Shown piece by piece: positions 7,393 through 17,700 of a stretch of 64,000 nucleotides of DNA. The position numbers and the translations under genes are program-made. Position 1 is the first letter of the stretch. Every line of letters starts with the position of its first letter. The notes under the pieces were generated by a model, which searched no databases, was not told the origin of the DNA, and worked only from the letters and a program-made list of their open reading frames with translations. The DNA lies in contig CAJUDJ010000008.1 in NCBI GenBank assembly GCA_910584985.1, forward strand, positions 1-64,000, read 5' to 3'. This DNA comes from an uncultured Eubacterium sp. (GTDB taxonomy: Bacteria; Bacillota; Clostridia; Oscillospirales; Acutalibacteraceae).

Positions 7393-10131
7393 ATGCTGAA
7401 AAGACTGAAAAAAATCACAGAATGTTCAAAAAGAAAATTCACTTCAGGTATGTATACAAACATTGAAATTTATAAATTTGCTTTGATTATTTCCTGTGAT
7501 AATCAACCTGAAAGCAGTTTGAAAAAAGCCCTTGAAGCAACTTTTTCAAGCCTGAAATGCCGGAAGCTGAATAAAATGAACGGCTTTCAGGTTTTCATCG
7601 TTTTTCCGAACACAGAAAAAGCCAGAGCTCTGGCAGAATCGTGCACGGGATTTCCGCTGTCTAATTGTGAAGTTGCTTTTGCCGACAACATTTCTGCTGA
7701 AATATGCAACTGTATTTCAAAAGCATCGGCACAATATATAACGGTTTTAAAAGCAGGGGATATTTATTCAGAAAATGCTTTCTCTGCAGTATATCATTAT
7801 TTTGCGGATGCTGAAGATGCTACTGACACAGTAGGAATCAGAATTGAAAATCAAAATAAAATATACAATAAGTATAATGAGGCGCTTTCCCAAAAAACAA
7901 TTAATCTATCCGAAAAAAGCAAAGCCTTTCCGCGCAATTTATCTGCCTTATTTATAAAATCAGATACAGCAAAGAAAAAAGCGGCACTGCATGATAATTT
8001 TTTTGATGAACAGATGTTCATTATGGATGTTTTGGAAAATAACAAGCGCTTTGGTGCTGTTGCGTCCGTATATGTTAAGCCGCTTGATGCAGAAAAAACG
8101 GTTTTTACAGCTCAAATGTTTAAAAATAATCTTGAAAAAATTCTTGATTATGTCAAAAATGCTTATTGCCGGATTGGATTTATTCCATCCTATATGCAGA
8201 ATTATATTATGGCTGAAATTATGAAAATGCTGAATCATTCCGAAAACATTATGGAATCCTTTCATCCGATCAGCTGTGATTATTCCGAAATGTGGAACAC
8301 ACTTTCAGTGCTGCTTCAGTATGTTTGTGATCAGATTATTTATGTTTATGATACTGCCAGATTCAATAAACTTTTTTTGCTTGCAATTAAGCACAAACAT
8401 TACTGCACTGTTTCCGAAACTGAAAACGGAGCAGTGGTTGCATATAATGATGTGTTGTTATATAATCTTTCCGAATTTGCATCAAAAATTGAGCTTGTTT
8501 CAATCAAAAACAGAAAGCTGATTATTGAGGGCGTTTGCCGTTATCCTTCCTGTATTGATCATGAAAAAATATCTGTATGGACTGAAATAAACGGCATACC
8601 TGCAGAAGCAGAGCAGATTAAAAGATATACAGATAAATATTTTTACGATAAACAATATATTTATGAAAAAGGGTTTAAAGCAGAAATTCCGCTGAATGCG
8701 GAAAGGGTGGAAATTAAGCTTGTTACAGGATATGAAAATCACAGATGGCATTGTGGTTCATTTCAATACAGCACCGTTTCGGCAGTAAGTGATGAGGTTT
8801 CCGGAAGCTATTATTATAAAGACGGATTTGCTGTTATGGCAGATGCAACTTCCTTATTGTGCTTTGCCTGTGATGAACAAAAGTATCAGATGCTTGAAGC
8901 GGAATTCAGACGGCAGATTAAAGCTGCTGAACCGCACAGATATAACCAAATTACAGCAATCCGGGATTATTATTTTAAAAATTCACCTGAAAAAAAGAAA
9001 CAGATTTGGCTTATTATGGACAGACCGGACAGGGCTGATGATAATGCAGAGGCATTTTTCAGATATATGGCTGAACGGGCAGAGCCGGATATTGATTTAT
9101 ACTTTATTTTAAGCCGTAAATCGGAAGCATATTCCAAACTGAGCCGTATCGGAAAAGTAATCGAGCCGTTTTCGGAAGAGCATAAAAAGCTGTATACTGT
9201 TGCAGATTATATGATTTCTTCGCAGATGGCGGAATCAACCATAAACCCTTTTAATAATGATTTGAAATATTTCAGGGATTTATTCAGAAATCCGAAGCAG
9301 ATTTTTCTGCAGCACGGTGTTATTCATAATGACCACGGAAGCACTCTGAATAAATATAACAGAGATTTTTTCGGCTTTGTAACCAGTGCAAAAGCAGAGT
9401 ATAATTATTTGCTTTCACCGAAGTTTCATTACACAGAACAGGAAATGTGGCTTACAGGAATGCCGAGATTTGATTTTCTTTACCGTAATGATAAAAGAAA
9501 AATCACAATTATGCCAACCTGGCGCAAATTTTTAACAACGCGTGTGTTTGATGAAAAATCGGGTACAATGATATGGAAGGTAAATGACGATTTCACAGAC
9601 AGTGAATATTTCAGATTTTTTAACAATCTTATCAACAATGAAAAACTTCTTGATGCAGCAGATCGGTACGGTTATAAAATATGCTTTATGCCGCATGTTA
9701 TTTTTCTTAAGGAAGCGGAAAAATTTGCACATAACAGCAGAATAACAATCTATAACTATGAAAAAAGCTACCGTGAAATTTATGCCGAAAGCAGTTTGAT
9801 TGTAACCGACTATTCTTCAGCTGTTTTTGATTTTTCGTATTTAAGGCAGCCGATTATATATACACAGTTTGATTTTGATGAATTCTATTCAAAGCATACG
9901 GTTCGAAAGGGTTATTTCAATTTTAAAAAAGACGGCTTCGGCGAGGTTACCGATAATCAGGAAGATACAGTAAATTTAATTATTGGCTATATGGCGGATA
10001 ATTGCCGTCTTAAGCCGGAATACAGAGAACGTATTGACAACTTTTTTGATTTTTCCGATAAAAAATGCTGTGAAAGAATTTATAACAAAATCAGGAATAA
10101 GGATAAATCCGAAAATAATGCGGTTCGTTAA
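7393..10131 (+). CDS. TagF/TagB-like CDP-glycerol glycerophosphotransferase with N-terminal degenerate GT2-like domain
   Basis: A 912-aa protein. Residues about 530-905 are a poly(glycerophosphate)-type glycerophosphotransferase domain: IWLIMDRPDRADDNAEAFF, FLQHGVIHN with the QHG histidine, IMPTWRKF, ICFMPH with the second histidine, and YREIYAESSLIVTDYSSAV. Residues about 28-200 resemble a GT-A (GT2) fold but lack a clear DxD, so they may be inactive. A middle beta-rich segment (about 375-475) is of unknown role. It probably builds or primes a teichoic-acid-like polymer at the inner membrane face. It is in an operon with the GT8 gene (12 nt gap, ribosome site CGGAGAA). The C-terminal half is paralogous to the protein at 14723. 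Confidence 0.85.
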   Translation: MLKRLKKITECSKRKFTSGMYTNIEIYKFALIISCDNQPESSLKKALEATFSSLKCRKLNKMNGFQVFIVFPNTEKARALAESCTGFPLSNCEVAFADNISAEICNCISKASAQYITVLKAGDIYSENAFSAVYHYFADAEDATDTVGIRIENQNKIYNKYNEALSQKTINLSEKSKAFPRNLSALFIKSDTAKKKAALHDNFFDEQMFIMDVLENNKRFGAVASVYVKPLDAEKTVFTAQMFKNNLEKILDYVKNAYCRIGFIPSYMQNYIMAEIMKMLNHSENIMESFHPISCDYSEMWNTLSVLLQYVCDQIIYVYDTARFNKLFLLAIKHKHYCTVSETENGAVVAYNDVLLYNLSEFASKIELVSIKNRKLIIEGVCRYPSCIDHEKISVWTEINGIPAEAEQIKRYTDKYFYDKQYIYEKGFKAEIPLNAERVEIKLVTGYENHRWHCGSFQYSTVSAVSDEVSGSYYYKDGFAVMADATSLLCFACDEQKYQMLEAEFRRQIKAAEPHRYNQITAIRDYYFKNSPEKKKQIWLIMDRPDRADDNAEAFFRYMAERAEPDIDLYFILSRKSEAYSKLSRIGKVIEPFSEEHKKLYTVADYMISSQMAESTINPFNNDLKYFRDLFRNPKQIFLQHGVIHNDHGSTLNKYNRDFFGFVTSAKAEYNYLLSPKFHYTEQEMWLTGMPRFDFLYRNDKRKITIMPTWRKFLTTRVFDEKSGTMIWKVNDDFTDSEYFRFFNNLINNEKLLDAADRYGYKICFMPHVIFLKEAEKFAHNSRITIYNYEKSYREIYAESSLIVTDYSSAVFDFSYLRQPIIYTQFDFDEFYSKHTVRKGYFNFKKDGFGEVTDNQEDTVNLIIGYMADNCRLKPEYRERIDNFFDFSDKKCCERIYNKIRNKDKSENNAVR

Positions 10132-10137
10132 TTTTTC

Positions 10138-10166
10138 TTGAATTTATTTATGTGCTATGTTAAAAT
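10138..10166 (+). promoter_or_regulatory. Promoter of the FemAB-family gene
   Basis: TTGAAT (10138-10143), 17 nt, TAAAAT (10161-10166), about 40 nt before the start codon. It lacks the AGTC-N8-GACT operator found at neighbouring promoters. Confidence 0.65.
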
Positions 10167-10207
10167 ACCTGTGAAATATTTTAGTTTAATTTTAAGGAAT
10201 CATTCAA

Positions 10208-11242
10208 ATGAACAATTGTAAAATTCAGGAATTTATCGAAAAAAACAAAAAATCACATTTTCTTCAGTCCCCGGAATGGGCGCAGGTTAAATCAAACTGG
10301 AAGCATGAAACCGCCGTTGTTGAAGAAAACGGGGAAATAAAAGGCTACATGAGCATTCTGCTCAGAAAAGTGCCGGTGCTGAACAGGTATATTATGTATG
10401 CACCCAGAGGCTTTGTCTGCGATGTGCATGACAGGGAAACGCTGGAAAAGCTTATGGAACAGGCAAAGAAAATCGCAAAAAAATACAAGGCGTTTATTTT
10501 CAGAATGGATCCCGATATACCGAATGAGGATGAAGAATTTAAAAGCATTGCAAAATCGCTTGGTTTTAAAATGAAGGAAAATATTGAAAGCATAGACCAG
10601 GTTGTGCAGCCGAAATATGTTTTCAGGCTGGATATAGCCGGCAAAACGGAAGAAGAACTGATTGCTTCCTTCAGCTCCAAAACAAGGTATAACTTAAGAC
10701 TTTCAAAAAGAAAAGGTGTAACAACAAGAATCGGCACAAAGGCTGATCTTGAGGATTTTTACACAATTATGAAGGATACGGGTGCAAGGGATGATTTCTT
10801 TATCAGGCCGATTTCCTATTTTGAAAAAATTTATGACTGTATGGGCGAAAAGCATGCCCGGCTGATTATTGCTGAATTTGAAGGAAAGCCGATTGCTGCC
10901 GTTATGCCGATTCTGTACGGTAACAAGGTGTGGTATCTTTACGGCGGAAGCTCAAATGAATACAGAAATCTCATGCCGAATTATCAGCTTCAGTTTGAAA
11001 TGATGAAATGGGGTCTTGAAAACAACTGTGAGGTTTATGATTTCAGGGGTGTTTCGGGATTTAAGGACGAGAATGACCCGCAGTACGGTGTTTACAGATT
11101 TAAAAAAGGCTTTAATCCCGAATTTGTTGAATTTATCAATGAGCTTTATATGGTGTTTGACCCGTTTGCGAATTCGCTTTTCAAGTTAAGTGAAAAGGCA
11201 TATAAGATGCTGAATTCCGTCAAAAAAAAAATCAGTAAATAA
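10208..11242 (+). CDS. FemAB/FemX-family peptidoglycan interpeptide-bridge aminoacyltransferase
   Basis: A 344-aa protein of the FemA/FemB/MurM family (double GNAT fold), which transfers an amino acid from aminoacyl-tRNA to the lysine or DAP side chain of lipid II. Recognisable blocks are FLQSPEWAQVKSNW at the N-terminus, APRGFVCD, the basic SSKTRYNLRLSKRKG, and WYLYGGSSNEYRNLMPNYQL followed by VYDFRGVSG. It has its own promoter and a strong terminator, so it is a single-gene unit set between the two glycopolymer cassettes. Which amino acid is added cannot be inferred. The DAP pathway at 41.6-44.3 kb suggests a DAP-containing wall. Confidence 0.88.
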   Translation: MNNCKIQEFIEKNKKSHFLQSPEWAQVKSNWKHETAVVEENGEIKGYMSILLRKVPVLNRYIMYAPRGFVCDVHDRETLEKLMEQAKKIAKKYKAFIFRMDPDIPNEDEEFKSIAKSLGFKMKENIESIDQVVQPKYVFRLDIAGKTEEELIASFSSKTRYNLRLSKRKGVTTRIGTKADLEDFYTIMKDTGARDDFFIRPISYFEKIYDCMGEKHARLIIAEFEGKPIAAVMPILYGNKVWYLYGGSSNEYRNLMPNYQLQFEMMKWGLENNCEVYDFRGVSGFKDENDPQYGVYRFKKGFNPEFVEFINELYMVFDPFANSLFKLSEKAYKMLNSVKKKISK

Positions 11243-11250
11243 TTTTCTTA

Positions 11251-11281
11251 AAAAAAGAGAGGGTAATCCTCTCTTTTTTTA
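11251..11281 (+). terminator. Intrinsic terminator after the FemAB gene
   Basis: A stem of AAAAAAGAGAGG with CCTCTCTTTTTT and a 5-nt GTAAT loop, followed by a T run. Confidence 0.85.
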
Positions 11282-11292
11282 TTTATAATAGT

Positions 11293-11331
11293 AGTCGTAA
11301 TATTGACAATAGTCTTAATATAGACTATAAT
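11293..11331 (+). promoter_or_regulatory. Double operator overlapping a consensus promoter (second GT8 gene)
   Basis: AGTC-N8-GACA at 11293-11308 and AGTC-N8-GACT at 11311-11326 are again offset by exactly 18 bp. The promoter is TTGACA (11303-11308), 17 nt, TATAAT (11326-11331). The right arm of site 1 is the end of the -35, and site 2 fills the spacer up to the first base of the -10. A bound protein would block RNA polymerase, which favours repression. Confidence 0.75.
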
Positions 11332-11363
11332 TTTATTAAAATATTTTAATGGAGATATATTGT

Positions 11364-13475
11364 ATGATGGTTGCCAATAACGATAGAGAAAAAATAATAA
11401 ATATTTGTTTTATTTCTGATGATGATTATGTTACGCCTACAACAACAGCCATTTCTTCACTTTGTATTCATTCAGACGAATCTTTTATTTATAACGTTTA
11501 TGTAATTATGCCTGAAAACAGTTCTGAAATTGCAAAAAACTATTTTGTTGATTGTGCAGTAAAATATGAAAATGTAAATGTTTGCGTAATTGAAAAATGC
11601 TTTGATGATTTGATGAATCTTCATCAGTATAATGATCAAAGATATCTTGCAGCAACAACTACTGCATTATTTAAATTTAAGCTTGCTAATATATTTTCCA
11701 ACCTTGATAAAATATTATATCTGGATGGTGATATAATAATCAGAGATAGTTTAACAGAACTTTATGAATATGATATAAAGGATTATTATGTTGCTGCTGT
11801 TCGGGATTTGCCGCAGGTTCTGTATAGAGAGCAACCTATCGGAAAAGAAATTTCGGGTATAGATTATTTTAATTCCGGCGTAATGCTTTTAAATTTAAAA
11901 AAGATGCGGGAAAATGAGATTGAAGCAAAACTTATTGAAACAAAGAAGAATTATACAGACAGTTCTTTAATGGATCAGAATATTTTTAATATTGTTTTTA
12001 AAGATTCTGTTTTACAGCTGCCTTTTATTTATAATACTTGTTATATTAACTTAATTGAATCAAAAGACAGATACAGTATATCTAAGATTAACGAAATGTA
12101 TTCAACAAATTATGAGACGGTTTACGAAATACTTAAGGATATTAAAATAATGCATTTTTCATCAAAACTTAAGCCTTGGTATTTTTATGATGTGCCGCTT
12201 GCAGACGAGTGGTTATATTATTATAATCGTTCTTCACTCAGAAATGTTAAAATTCAAAGAATATATCATATATCAAGAAATGTTGATATGGAAAGTGTAA
12301 AAAACAGTGTAAGAGAGTTGTCGGCGTTTAAACATAAAGGTTTTAAGAGACTGATTCCGATTGTTTTTGCAGGAAATGAAAAATATCTTCAGTTTGCAGC
12401 AGTTTCCATTCAGTCTATATATGAAAATTCTAATCCGGAATATCTTTATGATATAAATATTTTTGTTGATGCTTCTCTGTCAGAGAATATGAAAAGAAGA
12501 TTGAATTCTCTGAAATATCCGAACTTAAGAATAATGCTTTGGGATGTGCGCAATTCATTTAATGGGATTGATTTATATTCGGTTGGGCATTATTCAAAAC
12601 AGATGTATTATCGTTGGCTTATACCTGAAATTCTTTCAATGTATAACAAGGTTATTTATCTTGATTGTGATCTTGTTGTTAATAGAGATATAGCTGATCT
12701 TTACGATAAAAATATAGGGAATAATTATGTAGCAGCTGTAAACAATTTTTTACGGGACAACTTGGTTAATCATGTTGAAAATCGACTTGGACTTGGATTA
12801 AATAATTATTTTAATTCGGGAGTTCTTAAATTTAATTGCAAAGCATGGATAAATGCCAATCTGAAAAATAAGTGCATTGCCTGCCTGAAATCATATAATA
12901 AACTTCCTTGTCCGGATCAGGATGTTTTGAATCTTGTATGTAAGGGCCGAATTTATAAACTCAATGACACTTGGAATTTCCAGTGGCATCATCAGTTTAA
13001 AGATGCCCGTAAGGGTAAATTTGTATGTGATTATGACAAGCGGTTTAATAATTTATTATTAACAAAACCGTCAATCATTCATTTTACATCGTTTTTGAAA
13101 CCGTGGGAACATCCTGAAAGAGCTTTTTCCGAATATTTTTGGAATTATTGCAGAAATAGTGATTTCTATGAAATGATTTTATTTGCTAATATTCAAAATG
13201 CTGACTTAAATAAAAAGCGGACAGAAAGCGGAGAATCTGCAAAACTCAGAAATAAATTAAATAAATTGAAACATTCTTACACATATAAGATTGCATGCTT
13301 TATAAATTTTATTCCCAGAAAAATTAAAGGTTATAATTTTGCAGAAATACCTCCTGTTGGATGCGGTCAAAAAGAATTGAAAAAGTGTATAAATTCTATT
13401 TATAATTCCCGATCATTTAAAATAGCAAATAAAATTACTGCTATTTTCAGAAAAATTAAATCAAAAATTAAATAA
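11364..13475 (+). CDS. Tandem glycosyltransferase family 8 protein, paralogue of the 5284 gene
   Basis: A 703-aa protein with two GT8 domains and the same block order as the 5284 gene: ILYLDGDIII, DYFNSGVMLLNL, LMDQNIFN, HFSSKLKPW, then a second set with VIYLDCDLVV, YFNSGVLKFN, CPDQDVLN and HFTSFLKPW. Long stretches are identical between the two. The ATG at 11364 sits 6 nt after GGAGATA and is preferred; an in-frame ATG at 11349 precedes that ribosome site. Codon third positions are visibly more A/T-rich than in the 5284 copy, suggesting a different history or weaker selection. It is followed 20 nt later by an acyltransferase gene. Confidence 0.88.
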   Translation: MMVANNDREKIINICFISDDDYVTPTTTAISSLCIHSDESFIYNVYVIMPENSSEIAKNYFVDCAVKYENVNVCVIEKCFDDLMNLHQYNDQRYLAATTTALFKFKLANIFSNLDKILYLDGDIIIRDSLTELYEYDIKDYYVAAVRDLPQVLYREQPIGKEISGIDYFNSGVMLLNLKKMRENEIEAKLIETKKNYTDSSLMDQNIFNIVFKDSVLQLPFIYNTCYINLIESKDRYSISKINEMYSTNYETVYEILKDIKIMHFSSKLKPWYFYDVPLADEWLYYYNRSSLRNVKIQRIYHISRNVDMESVKNSVRELSAFKHKGFKRLIPIVFAGNEKYLQFAAVSIQSIYENSNPEYLYDINIFVDASLSENMKRRLNSLKYPNLRIMLWDVRNSFNGIDLYSVGHYSKQMYYRWLIPEILSMYNKVIYLDCDLVVNRDIADLYDKNIGNNYVAAVNNFLRDNLVNHVENRLGLGLNNYFNSGVLKFNCKAWINANLKNKCIACLKSYNKLPCPDQDVLNLVCKGRIYKLNDTWNFQWHHQFKDARKGKFVCDYDKRFNNLLLTKPSIIHFTSFLKPWEHPERAFSEYFWNYCRNSDFYEMILFANIQNADLNKKRTESGESAKLRNKLNKLKHSYTYKIACFINFIPRKIKGYNFAEIPPVGCGQKELKKCINSIYNSRSFKIANKITAIFRKIKSKIK

Positions 13476-13495
13476 TAATTTTTGGAGATGATGTT

Positions 13496-14458
13496 ATGAA
13501 ATTCAATGCACAAAATTTTAATGATTATGATAATATCATTCTTTTTGGCGGCTGTAACAGTAAAAAACTCGAAAGTATGTATCAGCAAACAAAAGATGTT
13601 ATAAAATATACTGCATTTTGTCCAAATAATTCGGATTTGTCAGATTTATGCGCAGAAATAAAACAACTTAAACGCTTAAAGAAAACAGAAGTATTCCAAT
13701 GTTCAAAAGCTTTGGTTATTATTTCATATGAAAATCCTGTTTATATTAAAAAATGTGCCGATGAATTAAAAAAAATCGGAATTGCATTTGACCATATATT
13801 GAATTATACATTCAACATTGATTTGGGTATATTAAATTTACTTGGCTATAATCAATATGTCGATTATATGGGAAATGAGATTTCATTTAAAGGTAAGTAT
13901 AGTTTATCTAAAATTTGCATTTATAAGGATAAGGTTTTATTTTCAGATAAGTGTTCAAAAAATATAATAAAGCTGGGAAATCTGCATATTGTTGATAAAT
14001 TGTCTGTTTTGCTGTTTGGAAAAAACAGTGAAATCTTAATTGGAGATGATACTTCTTTTATTAATTCTTCAATTCAAATTTCAACTGATGGAAAAATAAA
14101 AATAGGGAAGGATTCAATGTTCAGCAGTGGAATATTGCTTTCTCATGCCGATCAGCATCTGATTTTTGATTTAAACACGAAAGAAAGAGTTAATGCAAAT
14201 AAAAATATAAAAATCGGCAATCATGTATGGGTTGGAAGAAATGCACAGATTTTGGGCGGTGCTCATATTCCTGATAATTGTATTATCGGAGGGAATGCAA
14301 TTACAAGTCATAATTTCACTGAAAAGAACTGTATTATAGCAGGCAATCCGGCAAAGGTAATCAGAAAGAATATTATCTGGGCGCGTGATAATCAGGCTTA
14401 TGATTATCAGACCTATGATGAATGCAAGGATCAGCGTGCGCTACAGTATCTGGATTAA
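13496..14458 (+). CDS. Hexapeptide-repeat (left-handed beta-helix) acyltransferase with unknown N-terminal domain
   Basis: A 320-aa protein. The C-terminal half (about 165-300) has the imperfect hexapeptide repeats of CatB/WcaF-type acetyltransferases, including IKIGNHVWVGRNAQILGGA, IPDNCIIGGNAI and NCIIAGNPAKVIRKN. This end is typical of acetyl-CoA-dependent O-acetyltransferases. The first ~130 residues (from IILFGGCNSKKL to about GYNQYVDYMG) are not recognised. A histidine in LLSHADQHLI is a plausible catalytic residue. The context suggests acetylation of the polymer sugars made by the neighbouring GT8 protein. Ribosome site GGAGATGAT; operon with the GT8 gene (20-nt gap). Confidence 0.8.
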   Translation: MKFNAQNFNDYDNIILFGGCNSKKLESMYQQTKDVIKYTAFCPNNSDLSDLCAEIKQLKRLKKTEVFQCSKALVIISYENPVYIKKCADELKKIGIAFDHILNYTFNIDLGILNLLGYNQYVDYMGNEISFKGKYSLSKICIYKDKVLFSDKCSKNIIKLGNLHIVDKLSVLLFGKNSEILIGDDTSFINSSIQISTDGKIKIGKDSMFSSGILLSHADQHLIFDLNTKERVNANKNIKIGNHVWVGRNAQILGGAHIPDNCIIGGNAITSHNFTEKNCIIAGNPAKVIRKNIIWARDNQAYDYQTYDECKDQRALQYLD

Positions 14459-14474
14459 AACTTAATTATTTTAG

Positions 14475-14505
14475 AAAAAGAGTTCGGTTTTCCGAACTCT
14501 TTTTT
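14475..14505 (+). terminator. Intrinsic terminator after the acyltransferase gene
   Basis: A perfect 13-bp stem AAAAAGAGTTCGG / CCGAACTCTTTTT with a TTTT loop (14475-14504). Confidence 0.85.
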
Positions 14506-14569
14506 GTTTTCTGAGAAAAGAATTTTGATTGTAGATATACAAAGCTTTAAGTTGATTTTTGCTCGGAAT

Positions 14570-14590
14570 AGTCTTTAATACGACTATACT
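14570..14590 (+). promoter_or_regulatory. Single operator copy overlapping the -10 of the GT2-TagF gene
   Basis: AGTC-N8-GACT at 14570-14585 has flanks ATAGTC/GACTAT identical to those of the 11311 site, and runs into TATACT (14585-14590). No clear -35 is seen 17 nt upstream, and the companion site expected 18 bp upstream is not recognisable. The promoter is more than 100 nt upstream of the start codon. Confidence 0.6.
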
Positions 14591-14722
14591 ATGAGCCTGC
14601 TTTATATGTTATATTTATATTAAAATAATAAAGGCTAAAATGGTCAGAAACAGGCAAAATTATAACAAAACATATTATAAATTAATTTTAACTAAATTAA
14701 TTTGAAAGGATTATTTTCAGGT

Positions 14723-17700
14723 ATGGAAAATAAAATCAGGTTATTAGGCAAAGCAGATTTTAAAGAATTATTATTTAAAGGGTTCATTTTGCCTGATCAT
14801 ACAAAAACCGTTCGGTTAGAAATAACAGGTGCAGAGCTGAAGCTGATTTTTGCAAAAAAGGCAGCACAGGCCAAGCGTGTTTATATTACTTTCACGGATA
14901 AAAGCGGTTTAGCTTCATTTGCTTTTTTGGAAGGTGTATTTTCAGATGAAAATTCATCTGCGGTTTTTACTTTTGATGAAGCTTTGGCCGATGTTTTGAA
15001 TGCAAAGCCCTATTACAGAATCTGCATGGCTGTTGAATATGATAATGCATATACCTGTTGCTTTCTTGATGATTCTTCTGTTGCTTTAAATCAGGATGAA
15101 AATATTTTTGCAGGCACATTACTGGAAATCCCGAAAACAGGCAAAAAATTAGTGGTTTATTATTCTATGTCCGGCAGAATTTCTGTTAAGCTTTCCGAAT
15201 TGGATGAATTTGAGCAGAATTCCTTTTCAGCCGAAATCTCTTCGGTTATTAAAAAGGATAACGGTATCGAATTTAGTTTTAATTTTTCTGAGGCACAGTT
15301 TGATGAAGCATATTATCTTTCTAAGGATAAAAGCTGCAGAATTCAGCTCGGATTATTGAATAAAACAAAAACAAAAGCTGTTTGTTTTTTGGATTTTTCA
15401 GATTTCAGTGAGAAAAAATTATCTGTTTATTCTTTGGTGCTTATTATTAATAACAGAGAATATCATACAGTCTGGGCTGAAAATGCCGGTACGGAAGGCT
15501 TTTCGGTTTATGAACCGATTATGCTTTCAAATAACAACACGGTTTCTTATCTGCTCTGTAAAGCCGATTCAAATTCTTTACAGCTCAAATATTTCAGAAA
15601 ATACTATGATTATGCTTTTTCAATTATAACAGCAGTTTATAATACGGCGCCGTTTATTGAGGAAACCATTAACAGCGTTCTGTCGCAGAATATAGAGCCC
15701 ATTGTAAATAAGATGAAAAGCAATAATTACACTGTGTTCGGCAATGCTTATGAGCTTATACTGGTTGATGACGGTTCAACAGACGGTTCTGCTGAAATAT
15801 GTGATAAATTTGCTGCGTTATATCCGCAGATTAAAGTAATCCACAAGGAAAACGGCGGTGTTTCTTCCGCAAGAAATATCGGAATGGAATTTGCAACAGG
15901 AAAATATTTCAACTTTCTTGATTCGGATGATCTGCTGTCGAGCGATACATTGGCAAATTGCTTTTTATTCTTTGAGGAAAATTATAAAAAAACCAATATT
16001 GTTACTTTTCCGATGAAGTTTTTTGACGGCAGAACAGGCGATCATTGGATGAATTATAAATTCAGCAAAGGAAGCAGAATCATTGATTATACGGTTGAAT
16101 ACGATAAAACATTGGTAACTTCCTCGGCAAGTATTTTTAAAGCAGATTATATAAGAAAAAACAGCCTTACCTTTGATGAATCCCTGCAGATTGGAGAGGA
16201 TACAAAATTCATTTTTGAAATAATTCTGAACGATCTTCAGACTATCGGTGTGGTGAATACCTGCACATATTGGTACAGACGCCGTGTGTCAGGGGAGCAG
16301 TCTGCCATTCAGACCAGTGTTTCAAATAAGAATTATTATCTTGATAAGCTTCACCATCTTCTTGAATGGGCATTCAAATGCAGCAAAAAGAAATATGGAA
16401 TTATTCCCAGATATGTTCAATATCTTGTTGCACAAGATATTCAGTGGCGTTTTGTAACAGATCCGGATGCCTCAATAGCCAAAAGTGTTTTAACGGATTG
16501 GGAATTCAGAAAATACAAAAAGCATATTGCGGATTTGTTGAAATGTATTGATTCTGATATTATTCTTGAACAAAAAAAGATTTTCCGTGAGCATAAAATG
16601 TATATGCTTAAATTAAAGTATAATTCCCGACCGGAAAGATATTTTAATAACAATGATGTAAAATATTACTTTTCCAATCATTTTGTTTCGGTTGCTTCAA
16701 CCAGCGGACTGACACTTCAATTCTTTAAGATAGAGAATAATATTCTTCATATGGAGGGCTTTAATACTTCGTTTGAAGAGAATCAGGAATTCTATATTTG
16801 TGTTAATGAAGAATATATATGCCCTGCAGAAACCAATATTGATTTCAATGTTTATTGCCTTGGTGATAAAGCGTTATATTCATATTCCTTTGTATTTGAT
16901 TATCCTCTTATATCAGCAGATGATGAATTAACCATTTCTTTTGCCGAAAAAATATGCGGAAGATATATTCAGAAAACAAATATTAAATTCTCTAAATTTA
17001 TGCCGTTTAATACTGTTTTTTCAAAGTCTTATTATTTTTCTGAAAATTGGATTGCAAATATGGATAAATGCAGGCTAATTATCAAAAAATGCGGTGAAAC
17101 CTCGTTTGTTAATCCTTTACTGCAGATTTCAGAATATGAAAATAATTTTATTGAACAGGTTAAAAGTAATCTGGATTTAAATAATGATTGTTTTGTTAAT
17201 GCAATTAAATTAAGACAGAATGCTATATATGCTAAATATATCTACAGCCGTTTAACGCATAAAAAAATATGGCTCATTTCTGACAGGGTGAATCTGGCAG
17301 GCGACAACGGTGAAGCATTTTTCCTTTATCTGCAAAAAATCAATGATCCTGAAATCGATTCTTATTTTGTAATTAACGAAGACTGTGCCGATTATGAAAG
17401 AATGAAGCAATACGGAAAAGTGGTTATTCAGAATTCAGATGAGCATAAACTGCTTCATTTGCTGGCAGATTATATTATTTCTGCGCAGGCTGACGATTAT
17501 GTTTTTAATCCGTTTTCCTCCGAAAGAACTGCTAATATTTTCAGGGATTTGCTTGTCGGTCAGAAATTTATATTTCTCCAGCACGGAATAACACAGAATA
17601 ATTTAAGTGGCTGGCTTAATAGATTTCATAAAAATATTTATGGCTTTGTTACGGCGGCAATACCTGAAACACAGTCTATTTTGGATTATGATTATAATTA

